Origin: Forficula auricularia | Lineage: Eukaryota > Arthropoda > Insecta > Dermaptera > Forficulidae | Reading direction: 5' to 3' | NCBI GenBank assembly: GCA_024734495.1 | Contig: JALMQS010000153.1 | Location: 35,588,584 to 35,652,583 of the forward strand | DNA: 64,000 bases | Notes under the pieces: model-generated | Told to the model about the DNA's origin: nothing | What the model saw: only the letters and a program-made list of their open reading frames with translations | Database searches by the model: none | Part shown: positions 20,872 through 32,040 of the stretch, piece by piece | Layout of the letters: every line of letters starts with the position of its first letter | How positions within the stretch are numbered: position 1 is the first letter of the stretch | Made by a program: the position numbers and the translations under genes

Positions 20872-21995
20872 TGAGTAGTTTAATGTAAAAAAATTGAATT
20901 TATTTCAAATTAGAAAACAAATTTTTAAAGGTTGATTATTTATTACTAGTGCAAATCTAGCCTGAGAGTGTACCGCGTCTTGAAATTTTTAAAATATTTT
21001 TCTACAATTTAAAAGTTATAAAGCATCATCACAAATCAAAGTGTAATAGAATTAATTATACTTAAGATTTTGAATATATTTTTAAAATTTTTGTTAGTTT
21101 GTCTAGTTATTATACATAATCAAGAAGATTTTAAAATAAACTATTCGACAATTCGGGGGATGATTTTACCAATCTCTCCACCCACTACAGAATCATTTCA
21201 TGGAGAAAATGCCTTTAGTTTATAGAATCTTTGGACTTTCTCCCTCAATCCTACTTCATAGTAACAGCCATTTTCTTATCTGAAGACCACTCATAGGATT
21301 ATCATACTAATGGAGCGGAAAATTAAATTTACCCTCATTTTTTTATGTTTTGATGATAAATTGTTGTTGAAAAGAGTGTCCTCTTAGCTATATATATATA
21401 GCGTCGCCTTTATATTCAAAAAAGTGAAATAAGAGGGTAAAGGAAGGCATGGGGTAAGTTAGTAGGGGTGTTCTTCACCAGGCGAGAAAATCTATCATAA
21501 ATGTTCATTTTTTATGTCTCCCTCTTTTTGGCCTCTTATGGCCCGCGGGGGAACATGACGGCAAATCTTGCTACAAGAGGGTTGACAAGTGAAGATTTCA
21601 TAGGCTCGCACCCCTCATTTGGTAATACCCCTAATTTTTACATTCTACCGAGTGTTCAGAAGTCGTTTAAAAACAAATAGGTATTAGAAAGATTTTCAAG
21701 TTTTTTATGCAATCTCACCCTCTCTTAAAACATGGATGAAAGAAAATTACTCTTTCTAGCTTGTATTTCAGATTTTATACCATACATCAAAAAATAGAAT
21801 TTCCATCATGATCTCTGTATACACGATTTTCACTTACAACCTCCCTTTTTTTGAAATCATCTTAGCAATTTTTCATTTCAAATTAGTCCATCGGTAACCC
21901 AAAACAACAAAAGTAAAGAAAGTCCATGAATCTATTTGAATAAAAACTATACTTAAAAAAATTTTGTTTTGCCCAGATTAGCATAGTTGTTGATT
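20872..21995. other. Sequence without recognisable feature
   Basis: No coding frame or paired repeats. Slightly G-rich near 21430-21560 but not interpretable. Confidence 0.45.
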
Positions 21996-21998
21996 CAT

Positions 21999-22086
21999 AA
22001 AGAGAAATCACTGATATTGTCCTCTGATTGATGCATATAAACATATACATATTCATACAAAATATAAATATGTATTGTATATGGTA
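21999..22086. repeat. MITE family M (copy M2), left half only
   Basis: aagagaaatcactgatattgtcc and gatgcatataaacatatac match the left end of M1 (3737). The copy stops where a hAT end begins at 22087. Confidence 0.6.
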
Positions 22087-22507
22087 CAGAGATGTTGCGA
22101 ATATTTGCATTAGCATCCGCAAATGCGGAGCTTCCGCATAGATTTGGACATCTGCATCCGCATCCGCAATAATCAATGCGGATGTTCATGCGGATGCGAA
22201 TGTAATACAAGTTGCGACAAGAAAGAAATTCTACTATCGCTCAGAAACGAGTGCAAACAATTCAGGACATTCTGAATCAACCTCATCTCAAAGTGTTCCT
22301 AACAGATTCTGTGACGCAATGGAACAGTACGTTTTACATGTTCGAGCGTTTTTCAAAGGTAAAGGATGATGCCTAAGTCTTTACATCAATGATGATAAGA
22401 TTAACCCGATTTTGCCAGAAGAATGGAAAATCATTGAAAGTTTTATTCAATTACTGAGACCTTTTGAGGAAGCCACACTGGAACTGAGCAGCTCTCATTT
22501 TGTAAGG
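22087..22507 (+). pseudogene. hAT transposon left end and transposase fragment
   Basis: The sequence CAGAGATGTTGCGAATATTT at 22087, followed by gcatccgcaaatgcgg and similar repeats, is the kind of subterminal structure found in hAT elements. From about 22255 the frames encode LTDSVTQWNSTFYMFERF and, after a frame change near 22366, EEWKIIESFIQLLRPFEEAT. These are typical of ZBED-like hAT transposases. The catalytic core upstream is missing. A LINE is inserted at about 22508. Confidence 0.65.
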
Positions 22508-23513
22508 TTACAGGATGTTACGGAGTGCCTTCTCAAGCGAGGCGTTCCTCCAAGAATTTTAAAAATTATCCAAGATTTAAACACAGGTAACACGACTTAC
22601 ATCAAATCCAATAGCGAGAGAACAAAACCTATTAGCATCTTCAGTGGAGTAAGACAGGGAGATTCATTGAGTCCTATGCTCTTCAACGTGATAATGGACG
22701 ATATTATCGAAAATCTACCCGAACACCTTGGCTACAAATTGGGGGAAACCACCTTGCCAGTGGTGTGCTATGCTGATGACGCGGTCCTGATGGCGGAGTG
22801 CGAAGAGGACCTTCAAATTCTCCTGGACAAATTCTCTGAAAATTCCGATCGGCTTAACATGCAAGTCTCTACCACCAAGACAAAATGCATGGCGATTGCA
22901 AAAGCTCCCCTTAGGTGTAACTTAGTCATCAACAACAGTCCAATAGAACAAGTCCCAAGCTTTAACTATCTGGGAGTTCAGATTTCTAGCAGACGAAACC
23001 TTAAGGAAGAAGTAACTTCGCAAGTCATCAAAGGAGCAAAAATTTCGGGCTGTCTATCCAATCTAGTCTGGAAAAATAAGTTTATGTCTGCCGAAAGTAA
23101 AATTAGGATATATAAGACAGGTGTTCGCCCGATAATAACATATGGGGCTGAGTCCAGGGCAGACACATCCGTTACAAAGCAGCTTCTCCGGACAACTGAG
23201 ATGAGAGTTGTAAGAGCCATCCATTCGAAGACCCTACATGACAAAATCCGGAGCGAACACCTTAGGCAAATAAGCGGTCTTCAGGACATAGTCGATTGGG
23301 TTCACGTAAGAAGAAGATGCTGGGCTGCCCATGTAGACAGAATGCAAGACGACCGTCTCCCGAAAATTTTGTCAAAAAACCGTCCCGAAGGGGTCAGAAG
23401 CCGTGGAAGACCAAAAAAACGATGGAAAGAGAGTTATGACCCTGATGACTGATTGTAATATGTTGGAGAAACAGGTGTTCACACCTATATAAAAGAATAA
23501 GAAGAAGAAGAAG
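22508..23513 (+). mobile_element. LINE, RTE-like, 5'-truncated, with (GAA)n tail
   Basis: From residue about 33 of the open frame ending at 23452, the protein switches from hAT to a LINE reverse transcriptase: SGVRQGDSLSPMLFNVIMDD, then VVCYADDAVLMAE with the catalytic YADD, then FNYLGVQI. A C-terminal region with a cysteine/histidine-poor RRRCWAAHVDRM segment and GRPKKRW follows. The frame is open to its stop, so the reverse transcriptase C-terminal half is intact. The 3' end is a short (gaa)n array (about 23498-23513), not poly(A), as in RTE-group LINEs. The 5' end (endonuclease, reverse transcriptase N-terminus) is absent. The hAT-LINE fusion frame is accidental. Confidence 0.82.
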
Positions 23514-23551
23514 ACAGTGATGCAATAATTTTACCCAGCAGTTTACATATA

Positions 23552-23897
23552 CAGTGAAACCCCACAAATCCGAACCCCGGAACTTCGAAATCCTGGGAAA
23601 TCCGAACGAGTTTTTTTTTTTGTCAAATTTAAGTTTGGGTAGGTGCTTTCTCGATCTCGAGGCTAGACCAAAGATTCTTCCAAGATCTCCGCAGTAAGTT
23701 CACACTTGTATTTTGCCACGATTCTGCAACCCAGTAAATAATGTCTTTTATTGTAACTTTCTTCAGCTTCTCAAGGATAGAAAGAGAACCATTTTCTTCA
23801 ATAAGATATCCAAACCACCAGCTTTCAGCTAATCCGAACAAATTGAAATCCGAACAGGCTACAGCCCCAATTAGTTCGGATTTGAGGGGTTTCACTG
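23552..23897 (-). mobile_element. Tigger/pogo-type deletion derivative
   Basis: The ends CAGTGAAACCCCACAAATCC (23552) and GGATTTGAGGGGTTTCACTG (ending 23897) are inverted and flanked by TA. The interior of 346 bp holds only the end of a transposase gene on the minus strand. It is a MITE-like internal deletion of a larger element. Confidence 0.85.
23629..23895 (-). pseudogene. Tigger/JRK-like transposase C-terminal fragment
   Basis: The frame contains KDIIYWVAESWQNTSVNLLR followed by RSWKNLWS. This corresponds to the C-terminal segment after the DDE domain in Tigger/JRK transposases (DVIYWVAEAW..LRRSW). The start of the frame is TIR sequence. The rest of the transposase has been deleted. Confidence 0.7.
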
Positions 23898-24209
23898 TAT
23901 CTCTATATCTATTAAAACGTAAGAATGTTCGTATTTGCGGGTATATACTATGTTAAGGGAGAATGGTGGGGTTTCTTGGTGAAACATTTTAAATAAAGTA
24001 AAAAAAATTTTGAAAAATTTAAGAAATTTTTTAAATTTTTCAAGAAACTTTTTAAATTTTTCAAAATTTTCTTTACTTAATTTCTATCTTTGTCTTGAAT
24101 CACTGGGCTGATTTTGATGAAACCTCCTCTAAACAGTTCCTATGAATCAGGCGAGCAGGGTAGACTATAGATATTTGATAATTATTTGAAGGAGACAAAG
24201 AGGCAATTA

Positions 24210-24320
24210 AAAAGTGTGTCTACTGCTGAAATATTTAATTTATTTATAACGAAACTAAGTCTCTCCTTCAATTTATAAAAATTCTCCTACTCTCGGCAAA
24301 AAGAAACTTTCAATTTGATA
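24210..24320 (-). repeat. Remnant of hammerhead family 2 element
   Basis: tttatttataacgaaactaa, then ctccttca and attctcctactctcggcaaa, match pieces of 774-974 and 52780-52980. The core strands are no longer present. Confidence 0.5.
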
Positions 24321-24349
24321 ATTAATTAATAATTTTAATTATAATGCCG

Positions 24350-24425
24350 AAGGCGGGCGTCGCAGCTTGTGCCGATATGTGAGTTTATATGCATTGAGGA
24401 GGAAACAACCTCATTGATTTCTTTT
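24350..24425. repeat. MITE family M (copy M3), right end
   Basis: gtttatatgcattgaggagg and aacaacctcattgatttc match the right end of M1 at 5570-5606. Confidence 0.6.
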
Positions 24426-24640
24426 TATCTTTAGAAAACTTTACTGTGTTCGTTCTAACATCTAACCGATAGTCAGATTTAAATTAATATTTCTTTGCTG
24501 TACGGCGGGGTTTCAAATATTTTTGAGACACGCCTAACCAACTCCATAATTGCAAACCTCAAATTTGTAGAAGATTCTACCCAGATAAATAGACAGAGAA
24601 ACATTTTGTGCACAAAATTTTGCTCCGTTACTGTTTAGAA

Positions 24641-24690
24641 CCCTGAGGAAGTATTGGCGAAAAATTCCAGTATCCGAAATATAAATCTTG
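24641..24690 (+). ncRNA. Degenerate hammerhead-like motif
   Basis: CTGAGGA is followed by a possible 7-bp stem II (GTATTGG with CCAGTAT), then CCGAAATATAAAT. The core strands fit (N7 = G), but stem I and the UH site are not convincing and there is no inverted partner nearby. This is a weak candidate. Confidence 0.3.
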
Positions 24691-24804
24691 TAAATTTCAA
24701 CAACTAGAATATATTAAGTATAAATAATACATTAAAAATCTTGTAAAAACACATTTATATTTTAAAATGGACTAAATATCAGAAATTTTATAATTCTTTA
24801 TTAC

Positions 24805-24958
24805 CGAGAGGTGAACTGCGATTGGAATTAGGTGTACACCTCTTTGGAATTATTTGGAATTATTTTGGAATTCATTAGACATCTATTGTCTTCTACTTGG
24901 AAATGAAAGTGGAAGTGGAAGTAGGTGTATAAGATATTAGGTCGCGGTTCACCCTTCG
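24805..24958. mobile_element. hAT-type MITE, copy 1 (154 bp)
   Basis: TIRs are CGAGAGGTGAACTGCG (left) and CGCGGTTCACCCTTCG (right). An exact 8-bp target duplication TTTATTAC lies at 24797-24804 and 24959-24966, as expected for hAT. Two more copies lie at 36005-36163 and 37550-37705 in the opposite orientation. Confidence 0.85.
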
Positions 24959-24969
24959 TTTATTACTAA

Positions 24970-26130
24970 AAACCATTTGCTTACTCCCATGATTTGAAAG
25001 TAAAAGCTTGGGAGGTTCTAACTTTAAATGATTTAAAATAAGCGCCCACGCCTTTATTTTTGGTCATGTAAGTTTAAAGAAATATTGATTTCCTGGGTTA
25101 TAGTAAAATTTTAAATAAAACTGTTTCTTTGAAATTCTTTTTTGTTTTTTTAATTATTTACAATAGGCATGTTTTATTCAAAAGGGGATCTAAGCAAGTT
25201 TACCCTACTCACAACAATGAGAGATTTGAGTGTAGATTTGAATGAAAGTATGAGGGAGTTGACTTGTTCAGTTATTTATCATCTAGAGGAGCTCACTCTG
25301 TTGTAATATTAAGAATGTAAAGTAAATCCCTCGTTCAGGAACCATAAAAACGAGCAAATCTCTAAGGGCAGAAGGTGAAATCTTCAGGCGACACGGAAAT
25401 CTAAAGGTGCATAGCGTGACGTTGATTTAAAGACAAATGGACAGAGGACTTTGGTATTCACTCTGGCTTTGCTTTTGATATTAATATAATTATTCATTCA
25501 AATTAAACCTTCTCGTCACCATTTCTCTTGTTAACACATCCAACCCTAAATGCATATAAATAAATAAATAAATATATGTATATAGTTAGGTGTGATATGG
25601 TAGCTTAGCTGTGGAAATTTATGTTAAGTAATAGTGGAAATTTAATTAAAATTAATTAATTAATTTAATTTAAATTTTTCTCGAAATCAACTTCGGCCAA
25701 ACCGGAAATAAAAAAATATTTAAATCCAAAATCTTGAATAAAAAAAACCTAAAAAAAAAATTGTCATTTTAATCATAAATTAGTTATTGATTTATTTTGA
25801 TTAGATAATGTAAAATTTTTATATAATATTCTAGCGTTATTTAAATAATTCTCAACTTTAAAATCGAAAAATAGTAATTTTATACACATTTAGATTTTCA
25901 ATATTTAATATATTCAGGAAAATAATGGAGTTATACAATTATTATGTATTAATAATAGCCAGTATTTATGGAGTGTGATTTTTTAAGGGGGATAAAATTT
26001 TTGACCGTATTTTATAAACTCTAATATTTTTAAAATCACTTCAGGAGCTTCGTTCCTGACGGGGGTCCCACGTCCACACTTTTTTTATCTTATATAGTTG
26101 AGCTTATAATTTTGCTTTTAGTGAATTTTA
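24970..26130. other. A+T-rich sequence without recognisable feature
   Basis: No supported gene. Simple (aaat)n-type runs occur near 25560-25575. Confidence 0.45.
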
Positions 26131-26133
26131 TTT

Positions 26134-26175
26134 TGGGCCGCATGCGGCCCGTGGGCCACATGTTGGACAGCCCTG
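26134..26175 (-). repeat. hAT terminal repeat without partner
   Basis: On the minus strand it reads CAGGGCTGTCCAACATGTGG, then CCCACGGGCCGCATGCGGCC. This is a typical hAT terminus followed by its GC-rich subterminal palindrome. The opposite end was not found, so the element is truncated. Confidence 0.55.
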
Positions 26176-26189
26176 CTCTACTTGATACA

Positions 26190-26536
26190 TCATCATCATC
26201 ATCAATGAGTATACAGTCATAGGACTGGTTTGATGCAACAATCCGTCTCCACTCGACTCTGTCCCCCGCCAGCTGTTTGACCTCTCTAAATGTCTGGCAT
26301 CCCATATCCCCAATTATTTGGTTGAAATATTCTAATCTGGGTCTTCCCCTTCCCTTTTCTTTCCCACCTCCTCCTACAAGATATCCCTAAGCAGTCCCCC
26401 ATGTCTCAGTGTGTGCCCCATCATCTGACCTCTTCTCTTCTTCAGACTCTTCCACAAGGTTCTTCTTTCCCCGATTCTTCCAAGAACTTCTTCATTTGTA
26501 ATTTTATCCATCCATTTGATATTCATCATTCTTCTG
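26190..26536 (-). pseudogene. LINE 3' end (C-terminal domain, RTE-like)
   Basis: Changing frames on the minus strand gives KWMDKITNEEVLGRIGEE, then KKRRGQMMGHTLRH, then GKEKGRGRPRLEYF and FREVKQLAGDRVEWRRIVA, the C-terminal end of RTE-like LINEs. It terminates in a short (gat)n array (minus strand) near 26190. It may be the 3' end of the LINE at 28740-31430, separated from it by the LINE inserted at 26537. Confidence 0.7.
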
Positions 26537-28194
26537 TTTTTTTTTTTTTTTTTTTTTTTTTAATGCAATCGAATGCAAGAAGGCGTGCGCCACTAAAGAT
26601 GCAGCTCCTATGGATCTCGAAAGACCCTTGCATTACCGAAGAGAAGGGAAAGTTGATTGTAAGAGGGTGTAGACGTAGGTGTCTATGCACCCCGGTTTTG
26701 AAGGTTTGAAGATTATAGGTTCTGGGAAAGATGGAGGCTGGGAGAGAGTTCCAGTTCCTTGAAGTCGTAGGGATATATGTATTGGCGAATGAAGTGGTCC
26801 GGCACTTTTCCAATTTGACCGCGAAAGAGTGTTGGGAGTCGGCAAAACGCGTGCTACGTGCAAAGCATGCTTTGGGGGGAATTATTGATTTTATCTCATC
26901 AGAGCACCTGCCGTGATAGTATCTATAGAAAAGCGAAAGGGCAGAGACATTTCTTCGATGAGCCAGCGAGTCGAGGGAGTCGGTGAGGGTAGAATCGTTA
27001 ATTAGCCTGGCGGCTCGTTTCTGAATTGCATCCAGGGTAGCACGGAGAATATTTTGAGGCTCCTCTCCATAGATGAGAGCCGTATTCGAGACAGGGGCGG
27101 ATTTGGGCCTTGTAGATGGTGAGAAGTTGTGGGAGTTTGTAAAATCGCTTGGACCTGAATAAGAAGCCAATCTTCCTTGCTGCAGATTTCGCCACAGAGG
27201 AGATGTGTTCATTCCAAGACAGGTCAGATGTGACTGAGACGCCCAAAATGGATAGGCTGTCACACATTTTTAGGGTATTCGAATCGAAGTGAATATCAGG
27301 GAAATCTTTATTTTCGCGCCTAGAAATTAGACAACATTGAGTCTTGTTTGAATTAAAGTTAACTAAATTTTGAGAGCCCCATTTATTCAGTTTGTCTAGG
27401 TCGAGACCAATTGAGGAGGCAACATTGATTCGATTATTCGGGAGTGAGGGTTTGCTGTGTAGAGTGCTATCGTCGGCGTAACAATGAGTGGGGTTTGACG
27501 TTTGATCGATAACGTCGTTTATATAAATTAGGAAGAGTGTGGAGGAGATTACAGAGCCTTGGGGAACACCAGGGTTTGTGGAGAACGATTCAGATGATAT
27601 TCCATCCACCACAACATTTATACTTCGGTTTGTCAGAAAGCTTTCTATCCATTTGCGAAGTGTTGGTGTGAATCCAAAGGCTGGCAGTTTGGCAAGAAGA
27701 TTTTTGTGCCAAACCTGGTCAAAAGCTTTGGTGATATCAAGGGCTACAGCGAGGGTTTCTTTTCCGGCCTCTAGAGTTTTGTTCAAGGTGTGGGTGACAT
27801 AGGTTAAGATGTCGCCTGTGGAACGATTTTTTCTAAATCCATATTGCCTATCGTGAATTAATTTATTATTTTCTAAGTGATGAAGGACGTGTTGGTTTAT
27901 AACCAATTCCATTATTTTGGAAAGAACAGAGGTGATTGAGATAGGTCTGTAATTAGAGATTTGTGAAGAGTCTCCTTTTTTAGGAATAGGTGTGACTCTG
28001 GCTATTTTCCAGCTTTTGGGGAATATGCCCGAATCGTAAGAGAGTTGGAATAGCTTGGATAAGTTAGGGGCAAGTTCAGGGGCGCATTTTTTAATGAGAA
28101 TTGGTGGGATGTCATCCGGGCCAGCGGCGGAGTTGGAATTTAATTTATTAATTGCTTTTATGATTATTTGGGGCCTGAAAATTATTTTGTACAT
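26526..28194 (-). pseudogene. CR1/Jockey-like reverse transcriptase, one frameshift
   Basis: The frame from 28194 has the full reverse transcriptase: AGPDDIPPILIKKC, RVTPIPKKGDSSQISNYRPI, the first Asp in LDITKAFDQVWH, GVPQGSVISSTLFLIYINDV and CYADDSTLHS, ending in KAQIRPCLEYGSHLW. A one-base shift near 27060 moves to the frame that continues RATLDAIQKRAARLINDS, LAHRRNVSALSLFYRYYHG and RNWNSLPASIFP, the usual C-terminal region, and ends just before the tail. The catalytic residues are intact. The endonuclease is missing, so this copy could not move by itself. Confidence 0.87.
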
Positions 28195-28600
28195 GAGGTT
28201 GGTTTCGGGGGTATAAGTGGGCGGGTTAAGCCCTTTGTCATCTAAAGTGGAGTTAGTTGCGAAATAGGAGGCTAGTGATTCAGTTTTTTCAGCGGGGGTC
28301 GTGGCTACTGAAAATTTGGGCGAAAGAGGGGCGGAAGTGAGGGAGACTATTTATTGACTTGTGTAATGAGAAAAAGGCCCGTTTTCAATTGGGGCAAGAT
28401 GCGAGACGGTCAGCCGTCCTCTGGTCGAATGATTTCTTAGCCTCAGAGATTATTTTTTTGCATGAGCTTCGCGATTTGGTAAATGCAACTCGGTCACATT
28501 CTAGACGTGAAAGTTGCCATTTCTGAAAAGATTTGTTTTTTCACGGACGGAATCTGCGCATTGTTTACCAAACCAGGGCTTAGAATTCTTGTTACAAGTT
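26537..28600 (-). mobile_element. LINE, CR1/Jockey-like, 5'-truncated, poly(A) tail
   Basis: A 25-base poly(T) at 26537-26561 is the poly(A) tail on the minus strand. The reverse transcriptase and C-terminus follow upstream. The 5' part fades near 28600 inside the linker between endonuclease and reverse transcriptase (the N-terminal remnant has stops). The element is inserted in another LINE, whose 3' end is at 26190-26536. Confidence 0.85.
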
Positions 28601-28754
28601 AAAACTCAAATATATTGATTTTGTATAAACCTCTTTGAGTTTTATTTCATTCACTGTGAAACTACACACCCTTTACTTTATTAATTAATATCATGTTTCA
28701 CCTAAAACCTACACCACTTTCCCTAAGTAAAAAAAAATGAAAAAACATAGATTG

Positions 28755-30017
28755 TAGATTAGTCTTCTCTCCCTGAATTTTATTCCCGGCTGTTTTAAGA
28801 TTTTAAACATAATTTGCCAATTGACGTTATCGAATGCTTTTTCTCGGTCTATGAATCCGATGTAGACAGATTCTTCCCTGATAAAAGCCCTTTCTATTAT
28901 TATTCTAGGAGAGAGAATTGCTTCTCGGGTGCTTCTGTTTCTTCTAAAGCCGAACTTGTCTTCCCCCAGATTTTCTTCAAGTCTTTGTTCTATTCTTCTT
29001 TGGATTATTTTGGTTAGGATTTTGGAGGCATGTGAGGTTAGGCTAATGGTCCTGAAATTTTCACATTTATCCGCGCCTGTCTTTTGGGAAGTGTGACTAT
29101 TTTGTTTTTTGGAAATCTTTTGGGATGATTCCCAATTTATAGATTTTGCTAATTAGTTCAAAAAGTTTGTCACGTGCCTTTTCTCCAGAGTTCTTTAGGA
29201 TTTCAGCTTGTATATTGTCTATTCCGGGTGCTCTATTATTTTTTAGTTCCTTCAGAGCTGTCTCGAATTCTGACCTGAGTATGGGGTCTCCTAATTCGTT
29301 TTCGTCCACAGATTCTTCTTCTTCTATTGGGTTCATTGTTTTTTCTTCTCCATAGAGTTCTTCTAGGTATTCCTTCCATCTATTTGCCTGTTCGTTTTCG
29401 TTTAGAATAATGTGGCCTCCTTCATCTCTTATGTTCTTGCTTTTTGGCTTGTCTTCTTGAAAATTTCTTTTTATTGCCCTATAGGCTACATCAACTTTTC
29501 CCAATACTAGATTTTCGTTGACTTCTTTACATTTTTCTTGAATCATTTTTTCTTTTGCTTTTCTACATTCTCTTATAACTTTCCATCTTAATTTTTTATA
29601 TGTTTCTTTCCCTTCTTCGTCTTTTTCTGTTCTTAAATTTTCTTCGTTCGTCAATCAGTTGCAGTATTTCGTCTGTTACCCATGGCTTTTTAATTTCGTT
29701 TTTCTTTGATTGAAGGACTTCGTTGGCTGTATCGGCCAAGCTTGATTTCATATCATTCCATTCTTGTTCGATTTCTTCTTCTTTATTATTTGTGGGTGTT
29801 TTTTTCTTCCAGTTTCTTATTCATTACGTTTTCGAAGAGTTTTTGGGTTTCCTTATTTTTTAATTTAGATATATCCCAGTTTTTTCCCGACCCCCCCCCC
29901 TTTTTTTTTATTAGTTTTTTAAATTTTAGTTGGCATTTCATCGCAATTAGATTGTGATCACTAGATATATCAGCCCCAGGATAGCTTTTGCAGTACTTTA
30001 CTTGATTTCTGAATCTT
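28755..30017 (-). pseudogene. LINE B linker and N-terminal reverse transcriptase
   Basis: After the insertion, the frame continues DISSDHNLIAMKC. A long charged linker follows (RWKVIRECRKAKEKMI, NRWKEYLEELYGEE), then the start of the reverse transcriptase (NNRAPGIDNIQAEILKN). A frame change near 29097 leads to CENFRTISLTSHASKILTKI and FGFRRNRSTREAI, ending with FIDREKAFDNVNW, which holds the first catalytic Asp region. The YADD part is absent at this locus. Several stops make it non-functional. Confidence 0.8.
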
Positions 30018-30756
30018 TGTTTGACTAATTATTTATTAGAAATAAGAAAAAACGCGTCATTTCTAGTGATCTCAACCCGAACCTCCCATCTCGAACACTG
30101 TGGCAAAACATCAGAAGGCACGGTTTTGTGAAGGGTAACACACGCCGCGTGGAATTTGACCCCGAGGATCTGGGACAGTACTTTGCGGGAGATAATCCGA
30201 TGGACATTGGACCACCCGCATGTCTTGAGTCTGTTGACCACGACGGTTTTATTTCTCTTCTGTAACCGGCATTGATGTTTTGAATGCATTTAGTAAGATT
30301 AATTCAAGGGCGGTCGGGTGTGACGAAATCCCTCGTGTATTCATTGATATGCTTTTGCCTAGCATTCTACCTGTGGTTGTCGATATGTTTAATTTTTTCC
30401 TTACTTCCTCTTCCTTTCCTGCTGGCTGAAAATATGCCAGGGTGACGCCGATTCACAAGGTGTTAACCCCTCGTGACCCTTCTGATTTCAGGCCCATCAG
30501 CGAGCTGCCTGTGATGTCTAAGGTCTTTGAAAATCTTGTGCTGTCTCAGGTCAGGTGCCATCTGACTGGGTCGAGTCTTCTTGTTGACCTCCAGTCTGGA
30601 TTCAGACCGAGACATAGCTGTGCAAATGCGCTGCTGAGAGTAACCGACGACTGTCGGTCTCTGGTTGACAGTGGAGGATTGGTCGAAAATTGTACATTAA
30701 AGGGGCTAGATGGCCCTACAGATACAATGTTTTTAATAAATAAATAAATAAATAAT
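30018..30756 (+). mobile_element. LINE C fragment (CR1/Jockey-like), internally deleted
   Basis: The plus strand encodes SRAVGCDEIPRVFIDML, RVTPIHK, SDFRPISELPVMSKVFENLV and LQSGFRPRHSCANALL, the first part of a reverse transcriptase. It then jumps straight to a 3' end (ggggctagatggccctacag and a taaataaataaata tail at 30735-30755). The catalytic middle has been deleted. It is inserted in LINE B, whose endonuclease frame resumes on both sides. Confidence 0.8.
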
Positions 30757-31425
30757 ATGCAATCTATTTGAAATCTCGCCTTGTCTTTAGGCATTTTCCA
30801 CGTGTATGTCCTTCTTGGATGGTGTTGGAAGAGTGTGTTTGCTACTACTAGACTGTGCTTACTGCAAAATTCAATTAATCTTTCGCCCCTTTCATTCCTA
30901 TTTCCTAGACCGTGTTCGCCCACCACATTTCCTTCTTTGCCTTTTCCTACTATTGCATTCCAATCCACCATAATTATTAAATTTTCATCCCCTTTAACGC
31001 GCTTCATGAGGTTTTCAATTTGTTCGTACATTTCTTCTATTTCTTGGACCTTATATGATGTAGTAGGCATGTATACCTGGATTATCACACTATCTTTTGG
31101 TTTCGAATCCACTGTGATCATAACAATCCTTTTGCTTACCTGTAGATAATTCTTTACCCTTTGCCCTATTTTTTTATTCATAATAATGTCCACTCCTGCC
31201 ATCCCATTCTGCCCTCCCGTGTGAATGATTCTATGGCTGTTATCAAACCAAAAATCTCCCTCTTCTGGATATCTCATTTCACTAATCCCAATAATGTCCA
31301 ATTTGTGTCTATTCATTTCCCGCTTTAAATTCACTAGTTTATCTACTCCCGTTAGCGTCCTAACATTCCACGCTCCGACTCGTAGAAAGTCATTATTTAT
31401 TTTTCCCTTTCTGATGGTCTCTCCT
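30757..31425 (-). pseudogene. LINE B endonuclease domain
   Basis: The frame reads VGAWNVRTLTGVDKL, KLDIIGISEMRYPEEGDFW, VYMPTTSY, IIMVDWNAIVG (the GDFNA-like motif, with G-D-F changed to V-D-W) and RRTYTWKMPKDKARFQID. These are the ordered motifs of an APE-type LINE endonuclease. The frame is open until it runs into the inserted LINE C near 30757. The EN start is close to 31425; no 5' UTR is identified. Confidence 0.82.
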
Positions 31426-31614
31426 ACTTAATACACATATCACATATAGTACCTATATATTCTCTTTAGGATTCAACTATTCTCGTCGAAACAAAATCTT
31501 TTCAATTAATTTACTTTACTTTAATTTACTTTTAATACCTATTTCTTTTGATTATTTAATTTAATCTTTATTTCTAAAGACAGGGCTAGATAATGTCAAC
31601 TGCTAAATCCAAGG

Positions 31615-31725
31615 TGTTTTGGGATTATTTTTAGAGGGTTGATTTCACTCCTTCAGAAATTTAACCCAAATGCTAAAATGCAATTGACTCTGACCTCCGA
31701 AGCAAAACCGGTAGTGACATAACAT
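31615..31725 (-). repeat. tRNA-derived SINE-like family S2, copy 1
   Basis: On the minus strand, accggttttgcttcggaggt and ggagtgaaatcaaccctc match the better copy at 31912-32040. The B-box part is degraded. Confidence 0.5.
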
Positions 31726-31911
31726 AACAGGAATATTAATTCTAGTGACCTACGATTATTGAAGATTTTCATTATTCGAAACGTTACAATTTTTTTATTT
31801 AAAATATAATGTATGTCTGTACGATAAGTTTTAAAACAAAATGATTGCAAATTTTTTTATTGATAAATATTTCAAATCTTTTAACTGAGAATTTATTACG
31901 TGTGATATATA

Positions 31912-32040
31912 TTTTAGACCGGTTCGCCTCGGAGGTCAAGCCAATTATCTGAATAGTATTTTGACTCTCGGATTCGATTCCCGAGGGGTGAAATCAACCT
32001 TCTGGAATATAATAAAAATCACCCCCATGGATTATCTCTT
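31912..32040 (+). repeat. tRNA-derived SINE-like family S2, copy 2
   Basis: gaccggttcgcctcggaggt is followed by a B-box-like GGATTCGATTCC inside cgg/ccgag pairing, then gtgaaatcaaccttctgg. The layout fits the 5' part of a tRNA-derived SINE. Related sequences are at 31615-31725 (inverted) and 52135-52260. Confidence 0.5.

Larger units (their letters stand above)
28740..31430 (-). mobile_element. LINE B (RTE-like) with nested LINE C
   Basis: The minus strand carries, from 31425 downwards, an APE-type endonuclease, a linker and the first third of a reverse transcriptase. It is interrupted at 30018-30756 by a LINE fragment in the opposite orientation. Removing that insert joins the endonuclease reading FQIDCIL directly to VKQRFRNQVK. 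The right part decays near 28755. Sequence with its C-terminus is at 26190-26536, so the original element may have spanned 26190-31430. Confidence 0.8.

Noticed and set aside
22412..22508. Apparent fusion protein joining hAT transposase to reverse transcriptase
   Set aside because: The reading frame runs from a decayed hAT fragment into a 5'-truncated LINE inserted in it; the join is accidental.
26401..26709. Plus-strand frame of 102 codons
   Set aside because: It crosses the poly(T) of the minus-strand LINE and is antisense to two LINE coding regions.
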